This document shows positions 1 to 6,273 of a stretch of DNA of 6,659 nucleotides, piece by piece. The position numbers and the translations under genes are program-made. The stretch comes from an uncultured Eggerthellaceae bacterium (GTDB lineage: Bacteria > Actinomycetota > Coriobacteriia > Coriobacteriales > Eggerthellaceae). The notes under the pieces are model-generated. The model saw nothing but the letters and a program-made list of their open reading frames with translations, was not told the origin of the DNA and searched no databases. Each line of letters starts with the position of its first letter. The stretch's first letter is position 1. The stretch is taken from assembly GCA_948829205.1 (NCBI GenBank), contig CAQLOA010000081.1:1-6659 (forward strand), in the 5' to 3' direction.

Positions 1-58
1 GCTTGATGCAGCTTCCTGCATTGGCTTCAAAACACACGAAAGCCTATTGTAGCAGAAA
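1..58 (-). promoter_or_regulatory. Putative extended -10 promoter and hairpin downstream of DUF177
   Basis: Read on the minus strand, the DUF177 stop codon is followed by TGCTACAAT (46-54), an extended -10 element (TG, one base, TACAAT). No convincing -35 hexamer lies at normal spacing. Further on, 6-21 form a perfect 6-bp stem (ATGCAG / CTGCAT) with a GAAG loop, and an AGGAAG Shine-Dalgarno-like string sits across stem and loop. The gene it would serve starts outside the window; in many bacteria rpmF follows DUF177, so rpmF is the natural guess, but no rpmF coding sequence is visible. A possible ATG at 19-21 opens only seven codons before the edge and has no clear ribosome-binding site. Confidence 0.35.
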
Positions 59-604
59 CTATGAGCCGAAGTCGAAGTCTTTCAGCACCGCGAACGGGTT
101 GTCGGCGGCCTCTCCGCCTTGGCCGCCTTCGGCGCATCCGCAGTCGCCCTCGTTGAGGTTGGCCCCACATTTGGGGCACAGACCCTTGCAGTCTTCGCTG
201 CAGAGCGGAATCTGCGGCATCTCGAGAATCAGCGCGGCCTGGATGAGGGGCGCCATGTCTATGGCCTTGTCCGCCGGAAGGTAGTCGAACTCGTCGTCCT
301 CCATGTCGTCGGGTGCGGCGTCTTCCGGGCTAACGAGGAAGTAGCCTTCCACGTCGCCGGTGACCGGGAAGGTGACAGGGCCAAGGCACCTGGCGCATCC
401 GCACGTCGCCTCGCCTTCCACTGTGCCGGTCACGAGAAGGGCGCCCCCCGTGTTCGTTATGTCGGCCTGCCACTCGAGCGGATTCCCGAACTCGAACAGG
501 TCGGGGCCGAGCTTCAGGAACTCGATGTCTGCAGCGCCTTCGTAATGCTTGAATTCCGCAGGAGTGAACAGCTCCTTCGGTATCTCGATGCGGATCGGTT
601 TCAT
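59..604 (-). CDS. DUF177 / YceD family protein (23S rRNA accumulation protein)
   Basis: A 181-residue protein beginning MKPIRIEIPK, within the usual DUF177 length of about 170-180. Family hallmarks are visible: CGCARCLGPV around residues 68-77, an acidic segment at 95-106 (SPEDAAPDDMEDDEFDY region), and a C-terminal cysteine cluster CSEDCKGLCPKCGANL at 135-150 followed by DCGC near 154-157. The cysteine spacing suggests metal binding, which is inference. E. coli YceD and its plant homologues are known to be needed for normal 23S rRNA levels, and the gene is typically followed by rpmF. The reading frame stays open far upstream, but the start is fixed by GGAGGT four bases before this ATG. A terminator ends only about 38 bases upstream, so the gene has little room for its own promoter and may depend on read-through. 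Confidence 0.93.
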   Translation of the reverse strand: MKPIRIEIPKELFTPAEFKHYEGAADIEFLKLGPDLFEFGNPLEWQADITNTGGALLVTGTVEGEATCGCARCLGPVTFPVTGDVEGYFLVSPEDAAPDDMEDDEFDYLPADKAIDMAPLIQAALILEMPQIPLCSEDCKGLCPKCGANLNEGDCGCAEGGQGGEAADNPFAVLKDFDFGS

Positions 605-613
605 CGCACCTCC
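605..613 (-). promoter_or_regulatory. Ribosome-binding site deciding the DUF177 start
   Basis: On the minus strand this reads GGAGGTGCG directly before ATG. The strong GGAGG core sits four bases from the start codon and marks the internal ATG as the start of a frame that otherwise stays open for hundreds of bases upstream. Confidence 0.8.
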
Positions 614-642
614 GTCGTTAGCGGCCGAAGCATTCGTGCAAG

Positions 643-671
643 AAAAAGGCCGCCCGCTTGCGCAGGCGGCC
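643..671 (-). terminator. Rho-independent terminator after the SepIVA-like gene
   Basis: On the minus strand a perfect 7-bp stem (GGCCGCC / GGCGGCC, plus-strand 648-654 and 665-671) with a 10-base loop is followed by TTTTTCT. It begins 22 bases after the SepIVA-like stop codon. It lies between two same-strand genes and ends about 38 bases before the DUF177 start, so it may act as a partial terminator within one transcription unit. Confidence 0.8.
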
Positions 672-693
672 GGAACGGCTGGGCTGGCAAGGC

Positions 694-1164
694 CTAACGT
701 GCGTTCATGGAGTTGGCGTTCAGGCGGTCGCGAACGCGACGCACCTGCCCGAGGACGTTGTCGAGGCTTTGCTCGACGTGGCCGAACACCTCGTCGGCGT
801 AGTCCTCGGCACCCGCACGCGTCTCGCGCTCGAGCTCGCGGGCATCGGCCATGATGGCCTCGGCCTGCTGCTGGGATATGCGAACGATCTCCTGCTCGGA
901 GGCGATGGTCATCGCCTGGCTGCGCGCGTCTTCGATAAGGCGGTTCGCCTCGTCCTCGGCGTCCTCGAGAAGCACCTGGCGCTCGCGGACGATCTGCCTG
1001 GCCTGGGCGAACTCGCCAGGGAAGATGTCGCGGATCTCGTCCATGATCTCGAACGCGGCCGAGATGTCGACCTGGCGCATGTTCCCCTTGCCGAAAACTG
1101 GCTTGGAATCCTCCAGAAGGATCGAGAGCTCCTCGAGAAGCCCCAAAACGCCGGTTTCGTCCAT
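694..1164 (-). CDS. Short SepIVA/DivIVA-like coiled-coil protein
   Basis: A 156-residue, highly charged protein with no membrane segment. The N-terminal part (about 1-55, MDETGVLGLLEELSILLEDS...) is a leucine-rich segment resembling the start of actinobacterial DivIVA-domain proteins annotated as SepIVA or 'ATP synthase F0 subunit B-like'. Residues 55-145 are an almost unbroken predicted coiled coil rich in E, A, R and Q (for example ARQIVRERQVLLEDAEDEAN). In mycobacteria SepIVA (Rv2927c) lies next to a DUF177 gene and is a division factor; here the neighbour is also DUF177, which supports the assignment. Mycobacterial SepIVA is roughly 245 residues, so this is a much shorter relative. The start is chosen because GGAGG lies seven bases upstream; an in-frame ATG 22 codons earlier (1228-1230) lacks such a site. 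Function here is inferred from context and coiled-coil character. Confidence 0.8.
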   Translation of the reverse strand: MDETGVLGLLEELSILLEDSKPVFGKGNMRQVDISAAFEIMDEIRDIFPGEFAQARQIVRERQVLLEDAEDEANRLIEDARSQAMTIASEQEIVRISQQQAEAIMADARELERETRAGAEDYADEVFGHVEQSLDNVLGQVRRVRDRLNANSMNAR

Positions 1165-1276
1165 ATCGTTTCCTCCAATGAGAGTTTCGTCTTCGATCGG
1201 GTCGGCTTGAAGCATGGCATGCAGATGCACGGCTCACAAGCCTCCATGAAATCAACATTTTAGCATGAACGCAAGA
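1165..1276 (-). promoter_or_regulatory. Probable promoter and leader of the SepIVA-like gene
   Basis: Gap between the rsmD stop and the SepIVA-like start. On the minus strand TGCTAAAAT (1257-1265) is an extended -10 element (TG, one base, TAAAAT); the best -35 at 17-bp spacing is a poor CTGGCT. Initiation near 1250 would give a leader of about 86 bases. The leader can form a long hairpin with outer arms at 1204-1209 and 1237-1242 (GGCTTG / CAAGCC) and an inner GCAT/ATGC stem at 1217-1228. The RBS GGAGG follows at about 1172-1176. No terminator is seen after rsmD, so read-through from the upstream operon is also possible. Confidence 0.5.
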
Positions 1277-1843
1277 TTAAGCCAGAGAAATGTACGACAC
1301 GTAGGTCTTGCCCAGCTTGCGCTCGTTCCTCAACGCAAGGCCGGACGACTCGAGAAGGCCGAGGTCGGCCGCCTCGTCATGCTCGTACACGACCAGGCAT
1401 CCGTCGGAAAGGATCCCTTGTTCCCTGGCGTTGGACACGAGAGCGGTCACATCGGCCTGCGGGGTCGCATAAGGCGGGTCGAGGAACACCAGGTCGAACG
1501 GGGCGCCCTGCCCGGGAAGCCCGCACGCAAGCACGTCCGTTGCGCCTATGCGAGCCTGGGACCTTCCACACCCCAGGGCGTCGACGTTCTCCTCCAGGAC
1601 CCTCCGCGCGTCGGGCGCACTGTCGTTGAGCAGGGCGAATTCCGCCCCGCGCGACAGGGATTCGAGCCCCATGGCGCCCGACCCCGAGAAGGCGTCGAGC
1701 ACGCGAAGGCCCTCGAATCCTCCCGTGGCGCTGAACACCGAGCTCATGACCGACTCGCGGACCCGGTCCGTGGTTGGGCGGGTGTCGCGCCCTTCCGGCG
1801 ACTTGATCGCCCTCCCCCTGTACTCGCCTGCGATTATCCTCAT
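1277..1843 (-). CDS. rsmD: 16S rRNA (guanine(966)-N(2))-methyltransferase RsmD
   Basis: A 188-residue protein matching the usual RsmD length. It transfers a methyl group from S-adenosylmethionine to N2 of G966 of 16S rRNA during small-subunit assembly in the cytoplasm. Diagnostic segments in order: MRIIAGEYRGR at the N-terminus, RPTTDRVRES at 22-31 (the RsmD RPT-D-RE signature), the SAM-binding loop VLDAFSGSGAMGLE at 48-61, and the catalytic motif DLVFLDPPYA with DPPY at 122-125. The C-terminal strand ends GKTYVSYISLA. The start is set by GGGAGG five bases upstream, inside the 3' end of recG; the recG stop ends one base before this start, so translation is probably coupled. Many genomes carry coaD directly downstream of rsmD, but here it is absent. 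All expected motifs are intact. Confidence 0.96.
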   Translation of the reverse strand: MRIIAGEYRGRAIKSPEGRDTRPTTDRVRESVMSSVFSATGGFEGLRVLDAFSGSGAMGLESLSRGAEFALLNDSAPDARRVLEENVDALGCGRSQARIGATDVLACGLPGQGAPFDLVFLDPPYATPQADVTALVSNAREQGILSDGCLVVYEHDEAADLGLLESSGLALRNERKLGKTYVSYISLA

Positions 1844-1844
1844 G

Positions 1845-4037
1845 CTAGCCTCCCACCACCGAATGCTCGTCCTTGAACACCATGCCAACCTCGCGAGCAA
1901 GGCCCTTGTGCTCGGGAAGCGACAGGTCGGGGTCGGCGTCAAGGACCTCCCGCGCGTCCTCGTGGGCCCACTCTATGATTTCGCTGTCGCGCATGATGTT
2001 CACCAGCTTGAGCGCCGACGTCCCCGACTGGCGGTTGCCGAGGATGTCTCCCTCGCGCCTGAGCGACAGGTCGTACTTCGCGATCTCGAACCCGTCATCG
2101 CTCTTCTCCAGGGCCTCGAGGCGCTTCAGCGCCACCGGCTGCTTCGAGGCGGACACCAGGTACACCCTCCCCTCGTGCTCGCCGCGTCCGACGCGGCCCC
2201 TCAGCTGATGGAGCTGGGACAGGCCGAACCTGTCTGCGTCCTCGACGATCATCACGGTCGCGTTGGGCACGTCGACGCCCACCTCGATCACCGTCGTGGA
2301 CACCAGCACGTCTATGTCGCCGGAGCGGAAGTCGGCCATGACCTCGGCCTTCTTCTCGGAAGGCATGCCTCCGTGCAGAAGGCCAACCTTGTAGTCCACG
2401 AAAACCCTGCTCTGAAGGAAGTCCGCCTCGTCCTTCGCAGCCGTCAGGTTGTCGGCCGCGAAGTCGTCCTCGCCCTCAATGGCGACCGTGGGATGGTATG
2501 CGTCGTCGCCTCCGTCGGAGGGCTTTTTCCTGGCGGCGCCCTCGTCGCGCTCTTCGGAGGAAACGCCTATCAGGGGGCACACCACGTACACCTGCCTTCC
2601 GGCTGCAAGCTCGGCGAGCGCCCCGTCGAAGGCCTTGCCCTTCTGCGACTCGGAAAGCACGAACGTCTTCCTCTCCGCGTTCGAGCGAGGGCGCTTGCGC
2701 AGGTAGGAAAGGCTGAGGTTGCCGAAGAGAGCGAGCGCCAGCGAGCGCGGTATGGGGGTTGCTGTCAGGAACAAGGCGTCTGGCGCCTCGCCTTTGGAAA
2801 GCAGCGCGGCCCTCTGGTTGACCCCGAAGCGCTGCTGCTCGTCTATGACCGCGAACGTCAGGTTCGACGGCTCGACGTCGTCCTCGAGCAGGGCATGGGT
2901 GCCGACCAGCACGTCCAGCGAGCCGCGCGAGAACCGCGAGAGGATCCCCTCGCGGTCGGCGGGCGGGGTGGACCCGGTCAGCACGCCCAGCGAGATGCCG
3001 CTTTCGGCCAGGATCGGACCGAGCGTTCCGGCGTGCTGCTGCGCAAGCACCTCGGTGGGGGCGAGCAGCATGGACTGGCCGCCGGTGTCGGCCGCTGCAG
3101 CGAAGCCGAAGGCGGCCACTATCGTCTTGCCGGTGCCCACGTCGCCGAGCAACATGTGGTTGGCCACCTTGGGCGCCGCCATCGAATCCAGGACGTCGCG
3201 CCTTGCGGAGAGCTGTTCGTCCGTCAGCTGGAAAGGCACGGCCTCCTCCAGCCTTCGCATGCGCGGCCCGTCTACGACGTGCGCGACGGGTTCGACGCCC
3301 ACCGCCCGCGCGTCGCACTCCCTCATGAGGAACAGCTGCAGCAGCAGAAGCTCCTCGTAGACCAGGCGCGTGCGGGCTTGCGAGGCCTCGTCCATCTCCT
3401 TGGGGAAATGTATGGCCGAAACCGCGCTCCCCCGGCTCACGACCCCGCGCTTCAGGCGAAGCTCCAGCGGAAGGGGGTCGTGCATCCCGAACACGACGTC
3501 CAGCGCCGACGCGACTATCTTGCGCATGGTCGGAGCGGGCAGCTTCTCGGACGCGGGATGGATGGGGACGATGCGGCCCTCGGGAACGGCGCCTTCCACC
3601 ACCTCGAGGAAGGGGTTGGTCATGCGCATGAAGCCGAACTTGAACTCGACCTTGCCCGACGCCATGACGGTCTGGCCTTCCTTGAGCTTCTGCTTTAGCC
3701 ATGGCTGGTGGAACACACTGACCACGAGGACGCCGTCGTCGTCGACGATGGAGACCTCGACTATGGGAAGGTTGTAGCGCGGCCGCTTCAGCTTGACCTC
3801 GTGTATGGTTCCGGACACCGTGCACTGCTCGCCGATCTGGGCCGTGGCGGTCGTGCGCACGCGCGTCAGGTCCATGTAGCGCCGCGGATAGTGCGCGAGG
3901 ACGTCGCGGACCGTGCGCACCCCGAGCCTAGAGAGCGCGGAGGCGCGCGTCGAGCTGACGCCGGGTATGCGCGTCACCGGCTCGTCGAGGGCGAGCGTGG
4001 CAGCAAGACGGTCGAGGGAGCCGGCCCTTGACGTCAT
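1845..4037 (-). CDS. recG: ATP-dependent DNA helicase RecG
   Basis: A 730-residue superfamily 2 helicase that remodels stalled replication forks and branch-migrates Holliday junctions. In order: N-terminal region with YPRRYMDLT (50-58), OB-fold wedge domain about 60-150 (CTVSGTIHEV...FHQPWLK), Walker A GDVGTGKT (298-305), motif Ib-like APTEVLAQQH (326-335), Walker B DEQQ (399-402) followed by RFGVNQR, motif III TATPIPRSLAL (425-435), motifs V-VI from TTVIEVGVDVPNA (581-593) through QLRGRVGRG (611-619), and the TRG segment GDILGNRQSG (663-672). Typical RecG proteins are about 680-700 residues; the excess lies mainly in an acidic insertion around 491-543, between CPLI and VGLLHGG. The usual DEQH box reads DEQQ. 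The start overlaps the fakA-like stop as ATGA and lacks a good Shine-Dalgarno site, implying coupled translation. An open frame continues upstream across the fakA-like gene but shows no family similarity. Confidence 0.97.
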   Translation of the reverse strand: MTSRAGSLDRLAATLALDEPVTRIPGVSSTRASALSRLGVRTVRDVLAHYPRRYMDLTRVRTTATAQIGEQCTVSGTIHEVKLKRPRYNLPIVEVSIVDDDGVLVVSVFHQPWLKQKLKEGQTVMASGKVEFKFGFMRMTNPFLEVVEGAVPEGRIVPIHPASEKLPAPTMRKIVASALDVVFGMHDPLPLELRLKRGVVSRGSAVSAIHFPKEMDEASQARTRLVYEELLLLQLFLMRECDARAVGVEPVAHVVDGPRMRRLEEAVPFQLTDEQLSARRDVLDSMAAPKVANHMLLGDVGTGKTIVAAFGFAAAADTGGQSMLLAPTEVLAQQHAGTLGPILAESGISLGVLTGSTPPADREGILSRFSRGSLDVLVGTHALLEDDVEPSNLTFAVIDEQQRFGVNQRAALLSKGEAPDALFLTATPIPRSLALALFGNLSLSYLRKRPRSNAERKTFVLSESQKGKAFDGALAELAAGRQVYVVCPLIGVSSEERDEGAARKKPSDGGDDAYHPTVAIEGEDDFAADNLTAAKDEADFLQSRVFVDYKVGLLHGGMPSEKKAEVMADFRSGDIDVLVSTTVIEVGVDVPNATVMIVEDADRFGLSQLHQLRGRVGRGEHEGRVYLVSASKQPVALKRLEALEKSDDGFEIAKYDLSLRREGDILGNRQSGTSALKLVNIMRDSEIIEWAHEDAREVLDADPDLSLPEHKGLAREVGMVFKDEHSVVGG

Positions 4038-5686
4038 TCCACGGAAAAGACGACCGGGTAAAGCGGCTGTCCGCCCCTTTGCGGGTCGACCTCCAGGTCG
4101 GGGAACTCCTGCTCGACCTGCTCGACGAGAGCATCGAGCTGCTCGTCGGAGTAGTCCTTGCCGGCAAGCACGGTGAGCGTGTCGGAGTCTTCGGCGTCCA
4201 TGGCGGCAAGAAGCTTCAGAACCACTTCGTCCACCGTCTTGCCGACGGCCTCTATGGACCCGTCGGCTATGCCGATGACGTCTCCCTTGCGGATCTTGTT
4301 TTTGTGGGCGTCCTTCGAGTTCTTGATGGCGACCGTGACCTCGCCCGTCTTCACCTGGGATGCCGCCTCGGCCATCGCCTCGACGTTCTCGGCGGCGGAC
4401 GCGTCGGGGTCGACGGCGAACATCGCCGCGAACGCCTGCGGAACGCTCTTCGTGGGGACGACGGCGCACTCCTTCTTGCTCAGCTCGCACGCCGAGTTGG
4501 CCGCCATTATGATGTTCGAGTTGTTGGGAAGTATCACCACCGACTCGGCGGGCACCTTTTCCGTGGCCTCGTAGAGGTCCTTGGTGGAAGGGTTCATGGT
4601 CTGGCCGCCCGACACGACGACGTCCACGCCCAGGCTCTTCAGTATGGCGGCGTTCCCGTCGCCCGGGGCCACGGCCACGAAGCCGAGGGGCTTCGTCGGC
4701 TCGGGGTGCGCGTCCGGCGCAGGCATGGCCTCCTCGCTGGCTATCTTGCGCGCGCGATCCTGCGACTGCAGGTCCATGTTGTGTATGAAGACCTCGGACA
4801 CCTGTCCGCGGTCGAGGAAGTACTTCAGCACCTGGTCGGGGTGGTTGGAATGCACATGCACCTTGAACTTGGGCGCGGCGCCCACGCATAGCTCGCAGTC
4901 GCCCATAGTCTGCAGGAAGTCGAGAGCCTCCTCGGCGTCGAGGACGTCGGAGTCGACCAGGAACTCGTTGCAGTAGCGGTACTCCGAGCCCTCCCAGTCG
5001 TCGATCTGCTCTATCTCGACCTTGGGGGCGTCGGACCCTATGAGAATCTTCTCGCCAAGGTTGCCGGCCTTGCCCTGGATGGCCGACGAGAAGCCGTCGA
5101 GCAGTATTGCGAGGCCGAACCCGCCGGCGTCGACCACGTTGTTCTCCTTCAGGACGGCGAGGAAGTCGGGGGTGCGCTGCACCGAAGCGTACGCCTCGGC
5201 GACTATGGCGTCCAGGGCCTCGTTGGTGTTCAGCCCGTCGGCGGCGCACTTCTCGGCCGTCTGGGCGGAGTCGAACAGGACCGTGAGTATCGTTCCTTCC
5301 ACCGGCTTGCGCACGGCCTGGAACGCGACCTCCACGGCACGCTTGAACGCGCCTGCGACCGACTCGGCATCGAAGCGCAGGCCCTCCCCGGCACCTTCGC
5401 ACAGCCCGCGGAGGATCTGCGACGTTATGACGCCGGAGTTGCCGCGCGCGCCCATGAGCGCCCCGGACACGATCGCCTTGCGTATGTCGGCCGAGCCGGC
5501 CTCAGGGCTCAGCGCCCTGAGGCTTCCCACGACGCTTTCCAGCGTGAGCGACATGTTCGTCCCGGTGTCGCCGTCGGGCACCGGGAACACGTTCAACCTG
5601 TTGATTTCGTCCTTGCGGCTCGAAAGAAGCAGCGACGCCTGCGCGATCGCGTTGACTATGTCTGTTGACGAGTAGCTGTCTTGCAT
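4034..5686 (-). CDS. fakA: DAK2-domain fatty acid kinase subunit FakA/YloV-like
   Basis: A 550-residue protein, close to the 548-553 of characterised FakA/YloV. FakA phosphorylates fatty acids held by a FakB (DegV-family) partner, feeding acyl-phosphate into phospholipid synthesis. The N-terminal DhaL-like kinase domain shows NVFPVPDGDTGTNM (32-45), with metal-binding Asp38 and Asp40, and GARGNSGVI (79-87). The middle domain has YCNEF (Cys239) and KVHVHSN (His277, His279), matching in arrangement the zinc-binding Cys/His set of S. aureus FakA. The C-terminal domain carries GGQTMNPSTKDL (360-371) and LPNNSNIIMAA (386-396), both strongly family-typical. It follows an Asp23 gene by 47 bases, an arrangement also common in Firmicutes, and overlaps recG by four bases. 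No FakB gene is in the window, so substrate is inferred from family. The start ATG has its AGGAG thirteen bases away, longer than ideal, but no better start exists. Confidence 0.92.
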   Translation of the reverse strand: MQDSYSSTDIVNAIAQASLLLSSRKDEINRLNVFPVPDGDTGTNMSLTLESVVGSLRALSPEAGSADIRKAIVSGALMGARGNSGVITSQILRGLCEGAGEGLRFDAESVAGAFKRAVEVAFQAVRKPVEGTILTVLFDSAQTAEKCAADGLNTNEALDAIVAEAYASVQRTPDFLAVLKENNVVDAGGFGLAILLDGFSSAIQGKAGNLGEKILIGSDAPKVEIEQIDDWEGSEYRYCNEFLVDSDVLDAEEALDFLQTMGDCELCVGAAPKFKVHVHSNHPDQVLKYFLDRGQVSEVFIHNMDLQSQDRARKIASEEAMPAPDAHPEPTKPLGFVAVAPGDGNAAILKSLGVDVVVSGGQTMNPSTKDLYEATEKVPAESVVILPNNSNIIMAANSACELSKKECAVVPTKSVPQAFAAMFAVDPDASAAENVEAMAEAASQVKTGEVTVAIKNSKDAHKNKIRKGDVIGIADGSIEAVGKTVDEVVLKLLAAMDAEDSDTLTVLAGKDYSDEQLDALVEQVEQEFPDLEVDPQRGGQPLYPVVFSVE

Positions 5687-5718
5687 GGTTGGGTTTCGGC
5701 TCCTAAAGAGGTTTCGGC
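5687..5718 (-). promoter_or_regulatory. Unusually spaced ribosome-binding site of the fakA-like gene, within a 9-base direct repeat
   Basis: On the minus strand the string AGGAG (5700-5704) is followed by 13 bases before the ATG, beyond the usual 5-9. The spacer contains one copy of GCCGAAACC (5692-5700) and a second copy lies at 5710-5718, exactly 18 bases apart. A small duplication may have lengthened the spacer. Translation may therefore be weak or depend on coupling to the Asp23 gene upstream. Confidence 0.5.
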
Positions 5719-5733
5719 AACGGTTGATGCGCT

Positions 5734-6081
5734 CTACATGCGGACCTTGACGTCGGCCACGTGCACCTCGACCGACGCGATGGGCACGCATGCGTACTCC
5801 TTCAGCGCGAACGTGACCTGGTCCACCAGGTTCTGGGACACGGTGGATATGTTCGTGCCGTACTCGATTACCACGTAGAGCTCGACGTGAAGGCCTTCGT
5901 CGGTCGACTTCACCACGACGCCTCGGCGCAGGCGCGACGCTGGGAGGATCTTCGCTATACCGTCCGCTGCGTTGGGGGCCGTCATTCCCACCACGCCGTA
6001 GCATTCCATGGCTGCGTACCCGACGAGGTCGGAAAGCACCTCGTTGGCGACGTGCAGGCTACCGGGGATCTTGTCAGACAT
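5734..6081 (-). CDS. Asp23/Gls24 family envelope stress response protein
   Basis: A 115-residue protein of the Asp23 (DUF322) family, near the usual 115-130 residues. Typical features: an N-terminal GSLHVANEVLSDLVGYAAMECYGVVGM (7-33), resembling the family's 'I...V...IA..A..V.GV' pattern; central RRGVVVKSTDEGLHVELYVVIEYGTNI (52-78); and a VSQNLVDQVTFALKEYACVPIASVEVHVADVKV tail (81-113). Asp23 proteins are abundant cytoplasmic proteins tethered to the membrane in staphylococci and linked to cell-wall stress; the function in actinomycetes is not settled. It has no signal peptide or membrane segment. It is the first gene of the minus-strand block, with AAGGTG four bases before the start and a -10-like TATACT about 60 bases upstream. 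Its placement next to a FakA-like gene suggests a shared envelope or lipid theme, which is inference. Confidence 0.92.
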   Translation of the reverse strand: MSDKIPGSLHVANEVLSDLVGYAAMECYGVVGMTAPNAADGIAKILPASRLRRGVVVKSTDEGLHVELYVVIEYGTNISTVSQNLVDQVTFALKEYACVPIASVEVHVADVKVRM

Positions 6082-6142
6082 GGCACACCTTTCGTGAAAC
6101 TCCGCCTCAAAGCGGCGCCCGCTAAGGGCTTTTGGTTCTGAA

Positions 6143-6148
6143 AGTATA
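6143..6148 (-). promoter_or_regulatory. Putative -10 element of the asp23-fakA-recG-rsmD block
   Basis: On the minus strand this reads TATACT, a 5/6 match to TATAAT. It lies 61 bases upstream of the asp23 start, giving a leader of about 55 bases. No good -35 element is found at 16-18 bp spacing. It faces away from the rpmB promoter, with about 62 bases between the two -10 elements. Confidence 0.45.
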
Positions 6149-6185
6149 CAACATGAGCCGATGCGCGCCCATGCGGTGGAATCTT

Positions 6186-6216
6186 TTGGGGAAACTCGTC
6201 ACACTTGTGATATAGT
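6186..6216 (+). promoter_or_regulatory. Extended -10 promoter of rpmB with overlapping palindrome
   Basis: TGATATAGT at 6208-6216 is an extended -10 (TG, one base, TATAGT). The only -35-like string is TTGGGG at 6186-6191, with a wide 19-bp spacer. Within the spacer and reaching the TG motif is a perfect inverted repeat TCACA, CT, TGTGA (6199-6210), which could be an operator. Transcription would start near 6222, about 74 bases before rpmB. Confidence 0.55.
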
Positions 6217-6221
6217 AGTTA

Positions 6222-6273
6222 GGCTTTTTGCCGAAAGGGCAAGCCCAACAGCAGAAACACGGCCCGAAGGGCC
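6222..6273 (+). promoter_or_regulatory. Structured 5' leader of rpmB with two hairpins
   Basis: The presumed rpmB leader carries two consecutive stem-loops. The first pairs TTGCC (6228-6232) with GGCAA (6238-6242) around GAAAG, and can extend by pairing GGC (6222-6224) with GCC (6243-6245). The second pairs GGCCC (6261-6265) with GGGCC (6269-6273) around GAA. Both precede the AGGAG ribosome-binding site at 6286-6290. They could stabilise the 5' end or allow feedback control, but I recognise no known leader family. Confidence 0.45.

Noticed and set aside
909..1247. Cysteine-rich start MEACEPCICMPC on the minus strand
   Set aside because: It runs into the SepIVA-like gene out of frame and becomes low-quality sequence; the cysteine cluster is probably chance in the leader.
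605..1258. Long upstream extension of the DUF177 frame
   Set aside because: It is an out-of-frame reading of the SepIVA-like gene; a strong ribosome-binding site marks the DUF177 start at 604.
1548..3698. A 716-codon open frame on the plus strand opposite recG and rsmD
   Set aside because: It lies antisense to two confidently identified genes, has no recognisable motif, and long antisense frames are expected in GC-rich DNA with biased third positions.
4038..5402. Large in-frame upstream extension of recG
   Set aside because: It overlaps the fakA-like gene in another frame, is arginine-rich without family similarity, and RecG is complete from the ATG at 4035-4037.
5687..6004. 106-codon upstream extension of the fakA-like frame
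   Set aside because: It overlaps asp23, looks like arginine-rich noise, and family alignment supports the start at 5686.
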